A DNA stretch of 64,000 nucleotides from Neoceratodus forsteri (lineage: Eukaryota; Chordata; Ceratodontiformes; Ceratodontidae), in the NCBI GenBank assembly GCA_016271365.2, contig CM057452.1, forward strand, positions 1,243,563,001 through 1,243,627,000. The letters are read 5' to 3'. Under the pieces are notes generated by a model. That model was not told where the DNA came from, searched no databases, and was given only the letters and a program-made list of their open reading frames with translations. The position numbers and the translations under genes were made by a program. Below, piece after piece: positions 55,909-64,000 of the stretch (positions within the stretch are counted from its first letter, which is position 1; every line of letters starts with the position of its first letter).

Positions 55909-57035
55909 ATGTTAACAGCCTTGTAGTTAGATTATAAGTGTGTTTTATGGCCTTGTTGTTATGTTATAGATGTACTTATGTAAAGCAGTATTTCTTCAGC
56001 CATGTTTATATCTACCTACGTAATTAGTTTATCTCTAAAAAAATTCATTTTCTGTAACTGCATATATAACCTCCTATGTTTTGTTATATCTGGATGCTTG
56101 TGAAAATGGGCATTTTCACCCACATGCTTTCCAGTGTACAATAAAAATGAAATGATGAAATGATGTCAGTGCATGTCATGTCCCACAGGAAGGAACAGGG
56201 GAAAAATCTTTCCATCATGCAAGATGACCGAGTAGAAATAGCAGGGAAAAATAAGGCAGACTAGATTAGCCTACTGTTCCTTTTCTATGACAAATTCTAT
56301 TTATATGTCTTATGAGAAACTTTGAAAAAACACAATTTCTGCACACATTGCAGCCTATGTGACATATTTTCTTTACATAGCACTCCCTCGATTATCCACC
56401 CACTTGGTGCAAGACAAAATTGGAAGATTATCTAGAGTGGCAGATAATCAAGGTCTTGTAAAAAAAAAAAATACTGGTTATTTTTGTTGAAATGTTTGCA
56501 GTTCTTAATTTGTACTACAAGTATGTTATCTTTAAAATTACATATTATAATGTGAAATCTCACCAATATTCCGTTACATCAGACAACAATCGGTGATGCA
56601 CCATAGTTGCTCTTAGGCTATAGTGATTTTATTTATTTGAAAGTACTGTATGTGTGCAGATATATTTACTTGTTTAATCAGCTTGATTGCAGCAGGAATC
56701 TTGGAGTTTTACTATTGTTATTGTATATGAACATGTACAGTAGGTAACGATCTAACAAGTGAGGGATAACTGTGACCATTCCTCTCAAAGGCAAATATAG
56801 TGTACGGGCGAGTGATGTTATACATGAAAAACTGCAGCAGTCCCGGAGCTGTTGTACTATAGCAGTGATAGCAAAAGGCTGTTGCACCCTCTTGAGTAGG
56901 TCACTACTAAAACACATCATTACTTGATAGAATACTCACAAGATGTCAAAACTTCTTGCACAGTCAATTGCCTATGTCTGCACATTCAATTATCCATTTC
57001 AGTTAGCGAGATTGTAACAGTGTTCTTTTTTTTTG
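55909..57035. other. No gene recognised
   Basis: AT-rich. CTCGATTATCCACCCACTTG at 56391-56410 resembles ends of pogo/Tigger-type elements, and ATTATCC recurs at 56989, but in the same orientation, so no terminal inverted repeat is shown. Confidence 0.4.
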
Positions 57036-57045
57036 TCAAAACATG

Positions 57046-57577
57046 AATGGAGCTGGCAGCAGTTTACAAATTATCAGGAAACTCAGCATACAATTTAAAG
57101 AACAGAGACGACCTGAAAGTTGTAAAAAATGAAAGGAATTCCTGGCCCACAATGGTGAAATGAGAGACATGCTGGATATCACTGTAAATGAACTTGACAC
57201 ACTGCTGGCAGAGTTCACATTTTAAAATCAGACAGATTGATGGCAGAAAGAATGTACCCAGTATTGTTAGGGGGATGCTCAGAAGTGTTGACAGATATCC
57301 TTTAAGATATCACCATGGCCACTTTACTTTTCACGGTAATCTGTCTACCTTCTGTGAGATAATAGTAACCCTGACAATTAAGCAAATGTTTGTTAAGAAG
57401 CTAGGCAAGGAAAACAAACCAAACAGTTCTGAATCACTAACACAGTCAGACATAGGCAAAATGTACAGTTCTGGCACCCTAGGGATTCGCAATCCCACTG
57501 GTCTCCTAAACTTAGTATTTTTCAGCTGTGGCTTATATTTTTCCTTGAGAACAGCCGAAGAGTATAGTCTAAGATGA
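57046..57577 (+). pseudogene. Tyrosine recombinase fragment (Crypton/KIAA1958-like)
   Basis: EFLAHNGEMRDMLDITVNEL (57133-57190) followed, after a frameshift, by DGRKNVPSIVRGMLRSVDRY and GKENKPNSSESLTQSDIGKM. The end is LGIRNPTGLLNLVFFSCGLY then FSLRTAEEYSLR (to 57577). These match the DUF3504 recombinase layout: the SAM-like DNA-binding part, then the box I region with the first catalytic arginine in LRTAEE. The rest of the catalytic domain (HxxR and Y) is absent. The family derives from Crypton transposons and includes domesticated vertebrate genes; this copy is broken. Confidence 0.7.
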
Positions 57578-58691
57578 GTGATCTGTAGCTGTTAAGTGAC
57601 ACAGATAGTCAAACATTTATTCAGTATAATGAGCTCCAAAGCAAAGACCCATTCTGGTGACAACTAGAAGTGGGAAAAGTGGCCAAAATTCACTCTGCGA
57701 AGCAATTCATGGAGTGATATGGAATCCATGAAGTAAATCCGCAATGTGAAGCGGAGTACTTCACATCATAATGAGGAACATGAAGTCCATTGAAACCAAT
57801 GATTTTGCACTACTCTGCCTTCCCCCAACCATTTCTGCATCAATTTTAATGTGAAGTACACAGAAATCAATGTACTTCGCATCACTTTGCCTTGTAATTG
57901 AGTTCCAAGGTGCATTTTGATGTGATTCATGGGATTTCAGGTCACATGGGCTCTAGATTGTTCTGCATAGTCTCAGTTCAGGGTAGTGTGTTGTGTAGTG
58001 GTAGCTGGAGAGGAGACAGTTTGCTCTCAGAGCTCTAAAAGCTGTTAAAAAAACCTTTTTAAGGTGTTTTTTTTTGCTAAAAATTTAGTACATTGCTTGT
58101 AGGAAACCCTCCTGTGCTCATATCATCAAGTGTTTATTGTTTGTTTGTGGATTTTGAATGTTAATTTAGAACATTCAGTCTGTGTACTGACAGACACTTA
58201 AAGTGTGCTTTGGGGGAGGGGTGTATCTGTGGTGTAGGTAGATTAACAGGGGGAGAAAAAGGCAGTCTTCTGTTTTGGTTATATTTTTCTTGTTTAACTG
58301 TGTTACTGTACACACAGTAATATTTTAATTAAGTTTTTAAATTTTTTTGCTGATTGTTGTGGTGCAGCAGTGCACAATTTTAGTGTGTTTAAAAGATTTG
58401 GTTATATTAATGAAGTTTTCAATTTCCTGTGCATTACTTGTAGTGTGTGTGTGTGTGTGAGTGTGAGTGTGTGTGCTACATGTGCCATCAAATCAGACAC
58501 ATTTTATCGTGCCACACAGTAATTGCAGAAGTCTGAAACTTATATCCACTGCACCTGCATGATTTTTTTGCACTGCTTCTTGGTATCTTTACTGGTAGTG
58601 GACTGTTTCTGCAGTGCACTACCCCCCCTGGCCCAACCAGCAAAAAGGTATTATTTTCCAGATTTGGATTTGTGACTTGTGTGCCTTGTGC
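57578..58691. other. No gene; CTTTGC-rich patch and (GT)n
   Basis: 57660-57900 repeats GTACTTC/GAAGTAC and CACTTTGCCTTGTAATT; the last word recurs inverted at about 63167-63190. A (TG)n microsatellite spans 58443-58475. No credible coding segment. Confidence 0.5.
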
Positions 58692-59004
58692 CTTAAGGGT
58701 AGCTGGTCCATTCCACTGGGGTGTCAAACAGACGAGGCATACTGATGAGTCCTGGTAGGACGAAACACATGTCTATGTCTTCTGTTAGCACCCTTTGCAA
58801 ACTGTGTGAGAGGCCTTTCGGGCACCATGCAATTCTGCTTAAAGTTGGACCAGCATAACATTCTGTGGTGATTTGCATATGCAGCCCATGATGCTTTGCA
58901 TTGTGAGGGCATGTGTGATTTTGTATTTTCTTGAAACTTGGCTTCCCAACCAAATGCCCTTTGGGGTAACCCTTGCCTCAGTGTTTGCGCACAGAGGTTC
59001 TTTG

Positions 59005-59010
<6 letters not shown>
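58692..59010 (+). mobile_element. Retrozyme-like repeat, single partial monomer (copy B)
   Basis: Opposite-strand relative of the element at 6355-6826, aligned from TTAGGGTAGCTGG-type sequence to CAGAGGTTCTTTGTCT. It lacks about 50 bases of the monomer's first part and the second partial copy. It ends directly in a (TA)n run, and I see no flanking duplication. It carries a complete hammerhead. Confidence 0.85.
58719..58793 (+). ncRNA. Type I hammerhead ribozyme (copy B)
   Basis: CTGATGA at 58742-58748, stem II 58749-58752 with 58758-58761 around a TGGTA loop, GAAA at 58762-58765, minimal stem III (58766-58767 with 58770-58771), then TC with predicted cleavage after 58773. Stem I pairs 58736-58741 with 58774-58779 (GGCATA/TATGTC), has an internal loop (58733-58735 against 58780), then pairs 58727-58732 with 58781-58786, and 58719-58723 with 58789-58793. 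One G-U pair here is G-C in copy A, and the stem III loop differs; both changes keep the fold. Confidence 0.9.

Positions 59011-59042
<32 letters not shown>
59010..59042. repeat. (TA)n microsatellite
   Basis: Pure TA run abutting the hammerhead repeat. Confidence 0.95.
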
Positions 59043-59045
<3 letters not shown>

Positions 59046-59339
59046 CATTTAAGGTCAACTCAGGTTCAGTTGAAAACCATGATGGTGCAGGTACATTAAT
59101 TTACCAAGGGTAGTATTCGTCGTGTACACACAGAGGGCATCCTTCTCGTTGGGGGTCAGTGCAGCAGACATTGGACAACCAACAGCATAATCACATCATC
59201 ATGAACAGTTAACTCAATGGTTGGGTCATCTTCTAGCACATCATTTGGCAAGACACTGTGCATCAGTCCAGTCAGGTCAAGAAGCATTACATGAAATTCC
59301 AGCAGCAGCAGCAGGGGACATGCTGTAGTTCTTATTGGA

Positions 59340-59960
59340 GTGTGTGCACGCATGACTGAGTGTGGCATGAATTAATGGAGACTTTTCTTTCCATTTTATG
59401 TTCTCATTTCTCTTCATCTGGAGTCATAAATTTTCTGGGCACAAGACAGTAGCATTTTTGGGATGCACATTAATTCTGGTGACTACGTCTGAACACTGTC
59501 TGCATGATTGAGTGTGCCATTAATTCTGGGAGACTTTTCATTTGTTATTATGCTCTAATTTCACTTTGTGTGGGCTGGGGAATTTTCTGGAGACAAGACA
59601 AGACAATAGCATTCTGTGGCTGCACATTAATTCTGGAAACTGTGTGTGAACACTGCGCACGTGACTGAGTGCACCATTAATTCTGGGAGACTCTGCATTT
59701 CTTGTTATGCTTTCATTTCACTTTAGACTGGGGAATTTTCTGGACACAAGATGGTAGCATTTTGGGAATGCACATTAATTCTGGTGACTGTGTGTGACTA
59801 CTGTGTGCATGACTGAGTGTGCCATTAATTTTGGGAGACTTTGCCTTTCTTGTTACACTCTCATTTCACTTCATCAGCACTGGGAAGTTTTCTGGACACA
59901 AGACAGTAGTATTTTGGGGATGCACATTAATTCTGGTGACTGTGTGTGAGTGTGAACACT
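59340..59960. repeat. About 150-bp minisatellite, four copies
   Basis: CACATTAATTCTGG recurs at 59466, 59623, 59771 and 59923 (157, 148 and 152 apart). Units share GCATGA(C/T)TGAGTG, CCATTAATT(C/T)TGGGAGAC and ATTTTCTGGACACAAGA. A first partial unit begins near 59340. Confidence 0.9.
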
Positions 59961-59999
59961 GCACCAAACACTGACTGCATCATTATTAATGTCACTCCT

Positions 60000-61130
60000 A
60001 GTTATAGTCCAACTTCAAAATGTCTATTTACAAAAATAAATATTTTTGGAGCCTCAGTAATGTTTACTTTCTGTCATGGTATCGTGAAGTGTTTGTTAAA
60101 AAGCAGGACTGAGCAGTGCAATAATACTGTACTAAACTACATGTGTGCAGTGTAATGTCTTGTGTGTGCAGACACTGTCTAGCTTCTTGCAAATATATGT
60201 ATGATGACTTGTTCAAGAGTTTATGGTATAAAGAAGAAAGATAAGAATGTTTAATGTATATTTTATTTGTACCATCGTCAGCAGTGGTGCAGTTGGTGGT
60301 CAGTGTGCACCTCAAGTCAGAGTGCATACATGACTTTTAGGAGATCATAGCACTGCTCACTCCAGCTTTTCAATAAACCATGCCCAACAGACGTGAACTA
60401 TTGCTGAGGCACTCAAAATATTTCACAGTGTACAGACATTATAAAGTCAGAAATTATATAACAAGTCCAGTCCACTGTCCCACACTGTACTACCACATTT
60501 CTTCTTTGCATTTTTTGTTCTGGACTAAATGATGTCTTTCTAGTTTAGGCTGGCAGTGGCAGTTGTGCAGCAAGTTGCTGTACACCACAACATGGCACCA
60601 GTGGTAGCACAGTGTGGCAGCAGTGGACTGGACCTGTTATACATTTTAACTTTATAATGTCTGTACACCATAAAATATTTGGGGTGCCTCAGCAATATTT
60701 CATGTCTGTTGGGTATGGTTTGTTGAAAAGCAGGAGTGAGCAGTGCTATCAATTGATCTCCTAAAAGTCATGTGTGCACTGTGACTGAAGTGCACACTGC
60801 CCACCGACTGCACCAAGACCTCTGAAGACATATTATATGGCTTTGTCCACTGCTGCTGATAGTACAAATAAAATATGCGTTATATATTCTAATATTTATT
60901 CTTTATACCATAAATACTGGAACAAGTCAACATATATATGTTTGCAAGAAGCTGGATAGTGTCTGCACACACAGGACATTACACTGCACACATGCAGTTT
61001 AGCACAGTATTATTGCACTGCTCAGACCTGCCTTTTAACAAACACTCCACGACAGAAAGTAAACATTACTGAGGCACCTAAAATATGTCAGGGTAAACAT
61101 TCTTAACTTGGAATATAACAAGGCCATAAG
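60000..61130. repeat. 1.1-kb nested palindrome
   Basis: The left arm 60000-60500 is the inverted counterpart of the right arm 60604-61130 around a spacer of about 100 bases centred near 60552. Example: GTTTACTTTCTGTC at 60063-60076 is complementary to GACAGAAAGTAAAC at 61053-61066. Each arm is itself a palindrome: GAGCAGTGC / GCACTGCTC markers fall at 60111, 60350, 60738 and 61015 in alternating orientation. No gene is encoded. It could be two tail-to-tail copies of a palindromic miniature element or a long foldback transposon. Confidence 0.9.
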
Positions 61131-61495
61131 AAGCACACTGCACTATGTGGACGGCTGCTGGTACACAATACCTGGCTCCAAAAGTGCAAGCACACATTGT
61201 GTCACCATCTATATGAATACATGCCACACAAAAATGTTCAATGATACCGCAACTTTATTGATGGCAAAACAAGGCACACACAAATGACCACTGTGCTTTG
61301 TTGCTTAGGACTTCATTAGGTTCATCACTGAAGGCCTAGCCAGCAAAACGCAAGGCTCATTATTGTATGCTTTGTTTTGTCATAAATACAGCTGCAGTAA
61401 CAGTGAAACTTTTTTAGTGGCATCTATTCATGAGGAGTTATGGCTTTCTGGTTTTGTTATAGGAGTATGTTATTCAGAGCACTCCTGATTTGTTT
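61131..61495. other. No gene recognised
   Basis: Nothing identifiable. Confidence 0.45.
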
Positions 61496-61636
61496 GTAAA
61501 GTCCTACTGCATACTTCCCTCTGTCTGCTATTAGGATTTTTAAATAAAGGCAATAAAGTGATTTAACATGAAGACACAATTTAGTAAAAACTCCTAATAG
61601 CAGACAGAGGGAAGGACACACTGGGGAGGGACTTTA
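61496..61636. repeat. Inverted repeat with 23-bp perfect core
   Basis: 61514-61536 is the exact reverse complement of 61592-61614 (CTTCCCTCTGTCTGCTATTA and three more), with weaker extension outward through GTAAAGTCC at 61496 and GGACTTTAC at 61628. The spacer is 55 bases. It is possibly a short miniature element. Confidence 0.8.
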
Positions 61637-61929
61637 CATGCACATCAAAATGCTCTGCATAACATATGCTGTTTCAAATTTGGGTTGAACTACTCCTTTA
61701 AGTTGAAATAATGCTGGTAGGAAGAAACCATTTTAACTTAAAACAAGGAAAACTAAAACAGGGCAAACACCAACTTAACAGAAGGAAGGGGGTAGGATAC
61801 AAAGTGTCATGCATGCAGAAGACAAGAAAAAAGTGCATAATTAGATACAGGGGATGGTGGAGGTATACATATTTATGACACAGCAGGGAGGGTGGGGGGT
61901 ACATGGTGGTAGGAAAATAAACCTAGTGC

Positions 61930-62692
61930 GGGATCCTGAGGTGGTCCAGCAGCAGTTGGAACATGGACATTAACTACAATTGATGTCCCTCTATCTGCTC
62001 CAATTGCTGCTCGACAGCACTTACCCTCTCATTCATCATGTCCACAGTGCTCCAGAGAGCTGCAATGCCTACCTGAGTTACAGGCAGTTCTCTGGGGTCA
62101 GCAGGTGCTGTAGCTGGTGGTGGGGGTGGTGGGGTGGTGCTGGTGGAGCAGCAGGTGCTGCTGTGGCCCGCCTCCTCTTAGGACCAAGCACAGCCACACC
62201 CTCTGCCACAGAAGAGCCAGCAGGTGCAGGCCTGGCCTGTTCTGTGGCAGCCTGCAGCTCCACTGGGTGATGGTTAATCATGTGGGTGCACTGGCCCCCA
62301 GTCCCAAAGTGAGTATCCTGGGGGCTATGGCACATCTTCACCCTACAAATGCAACACCAGACCAAGCTGATGTCCCCCTCAACACAATCAAAAAACTCCT
62401 AAACCAGGGAGGTACGGGGAGGACCAGGCATAGGTGGGGGGGCAGATGTACTGGCAGCCTGGTCATAGTGCTGAGGCTCCACACTTGGGGCTGGGGGAGC
62501 AGGAACATCCTGCTCAGGATGTGCTGGAACTGGTGTTAGTGGTGGTGGAGGTGAGACTCCCTGAGGAGGTGGTGGTCCTGCTTCTGGGGGGGCCTGCAAC
62601 TGGACACACCCCCCATGTGTGTACACTCCTCCCTAGCCATGCCACGGTCCTGGAACTGCCCTCGCCCCAGACATTCCCTGACCCTGCTCCAT
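61930..62692 (-). pseudogene. BED-zinc-finger protein of a DNA transposon, decayed
   Basis: From an ATG at 62692 a proline-rich leader runs (in one frame with TAG near 62632 and 62401) into EFFDCVEGDISLVWCCICRV and then THMINHHPVEL. The aromatic F-F, the CxxC pair and the H-x4-H end match a BED finger (DNA-binding). A K-R-R-R basic patch follows (GPKRRRATAAP). In another frame the tail reads VTQVGIAALWSTVDMMNERV then SAVEQQLEQIEG and LLLDHLRIPH (to about 61930), a coiled-coil C-terminus. BED proteins are frequent transposon accessory proteins or hAT transposase N-termini. The family is not certain. Confidence 0.55.
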
Positions 62693-62920
62693 TTCTACTT
62701 GACTCAAATCAGTTGACTGCCCTCCCTCAGTCTGAACAACAACACAAAACAGTCACACAAGACACACACAACACAGGCACACACAGTCAGACACAGACAA
62801 ACAACAACTTATAAAACTAAGAAAAAAAGAAATTTGCAGGAAGAAATGGAGTAAAAAAATAGTCTGCACAAAACACAAACAAATGTAGCTTTTAAAAAAG
62901 CTGTTGGTCTCTTTCTATCT

Positions 62921-62943
62921 TTCTCTCTCTCTCTCTCTCTCTC
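62921..62943. repeat. (TC)n microsatellite
   Basis: Short pure TC run. Confidence 0.9.
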
Positions 62944-64000
62944 ACTCTTTCTCTAAATAACCTAACTGCTCTTACAATCTCACCGCCTCCTCTCTCTCCC
63001 TCTGCAAAGGAGAAAGTGAAAGTATCTCCTTGCATGAGTCACTTACTTCCTGTTTGGCATGCTTTAGCATGTGACTTACAGTACTGTAAGCCATGTGATG
63101 TGTGAGGATCTGCCAATAGACTTGTCACTCCACCTTACTTCATGTTAAGGTGGAATGACAACGCAAAATAATAATTACAAGGCAAAGTGAGCCTTTTATA
63201 TTGGCCACTTGGCATAGTGGAATGGCAACATGAAGTGCCTGTCACAAATGCACTCAGCAAGTCAGGCCCTCTGCTCCCACAGTGCCAACCTCCGAGTGCA
63301 GTAATGTGAACAGGTAACAGACAGGGTAACCCTCCTGTCTGCCTTTGGGTCTGAATCACCTTTAGCATCAAGTTCTGGGGGGATTCAAATTGTGAGCCTT
63401 ATGCTAGCGTACCCAATGTACAGGCTCAGATCCTCTTCGGGGATTGCGGTACAATTTTTCACCTGGGGCACCAAGCCAGGCTTCTAAAATGAACATTTAA
63501 AACTCTATAAAAGACCTTAGGTATATTCTTACTTTTTCCCATTTTAGTAACACCATGAAGCTGTTGAACAATTGTCAGACTTAACCCTCTATACGGCACA
63601 TGCAAAAAAAAAAAAAACTGGCAGACACCCAGGCAGTCTTTCAAATAATAGGTACTTTACTAAAAGGTGATAAACATATGAAAAATGTAAACACAGAACA
63701 ATATGTCAAAGAGCTCACAATCACATAAAAGAACAAGAGCAAAGTGCAAAACAAAAAAACTCCTACCACAATACAGTTAGACTCTTTTTTATCTAATGCA
63801 TTACCTCTGGAGTGCTTATAGTTAGATTATCTCAGAGTCCCAAAATAATATGTCATATTCCCCAGTTACAAGGATACATTTCAACTTCATCTCCCCACCC
63901 CCTAGGTGAGTCATCTAGCTCCTCCCTTTTAGAATAGAAAAAAATACAAACATGATGTCCTATCAGGAGGTATATTAAAGAAGGTGACATCAGCAAAAAA
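62944..64000. other. No gene; hairpin at 63124-63159
   Basis: 63124-63137 (GTCACTCCACCTTA) pairs with 63146-63159 except for one base, around an 8-base loop. The rest shows no recognisable repeat or coding segment. The window ends in an A run (63995-64000) that may open another element's tail. Confidence 0.55.

Noticed and set aside
56383..57000. Possible pogo/Tigger-type miniature element
   Set aside because: ATTATCC occurs near both supposed ends but in the same orientation, and no TA-flanked inverted ends are visible.

Overview
The window is a transposon-dense stretch of a large vertebrate genome. The mix of chicken-repeat-1 (CR1) LINEs with an esterase-type ORF1, L2-type LINEs, Tx1-clade L1 elements, a Penelope-like element, hAT miniature elements, CORE/MIR-like SINEs and hammerhead-ribozyme repeats fits an amphibian (a caecilian would be my guess) or a lobe-finned fish better than a mammal or bird. 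That assignment is an inference from repeat content only. I see no convincing multi-exon host gene; nearly every credible coding segment belongs to a mobile element, and most are broken by stops and frameshifts.

Layout. 1-1107 is the 3' end of a Tx1/L1 element. 1600-5440 is a 1.72-kb tandem repeat whose units carry nested foldback hairpins. 6347-6834 is a compact repeat on the minus strand, flanked by an 8-bp duplication, that is 1.28 copies of a 369-bp monomer and carries a complete type I hammerhead ribozyme. 8.67-9.76 kb holds three copies of one tRNA-headed SINE. 14.66-15.99 kb is a CR1 3' half, 16.15-18.24 kb an inverted L2/CR1-group LINE, 18.74-19.10 kb a hAT miniature element with perfect 8-bp duplication, 19.77-20.52 kb a 294-bp tandem array ending in a 50-bp hairpin, 21.67-21.93 kb another foldback, 21.93-22.39 kb an L2 fragment, and 23.67-24.56 kb a second hAT-type element. 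25.9-27.08 kb is a Penelope-like element with a GIY-YIG domain, hit by a 2.3-kb L1 (27.08-29.39 kb).

The middle is a set of nested insertions. A plus-strand CR1 (about 29.98-32.35 and 37.05-38.46 kb) is split by an almost complete minus-strand CR1 (32.35-37.05 kb). A plus-strand L2/CR1-group LINE (39.7-41.1 and 48.8-50.8 kb) is split by a 7.4-kb full-length Tx1-type L1 (41.22-48.64 kb) flanked by an 18-bp duplication. Two minisatellites (80-bp and 40-bp units) follow at 50.8-51.6 kb, then another LINE of the second family at 52.0-55.9 kb, itself hit by a CR1 tail.

The right end carries a decayed tyrosine-recombinase (Crypton/KIAA1958-like) fragment at 57.0-57.6 kb, a second hammerhead repeat at 58.69-59.01 kb, a 150-bp minisatellite, a 1.1-kb nested palindrome at 60.0-61.13 kb and a decayed BED-zinc-finger gene at 61.93-62.69 kb on the minus strand.

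The most notable system is the pair of hammerhead-ribozyme repeats. The two copies differ by a G-U to G-C change within stem I that keeps the fold, and one copy has the partial-dimer structure and target duplication expected of a retrozyme, i.e. a non-autonomous element thought to move through self-cleaved, circularised RNA with help from a Penelope-type enzyme. Such an enzyme's remains lie in the same window.
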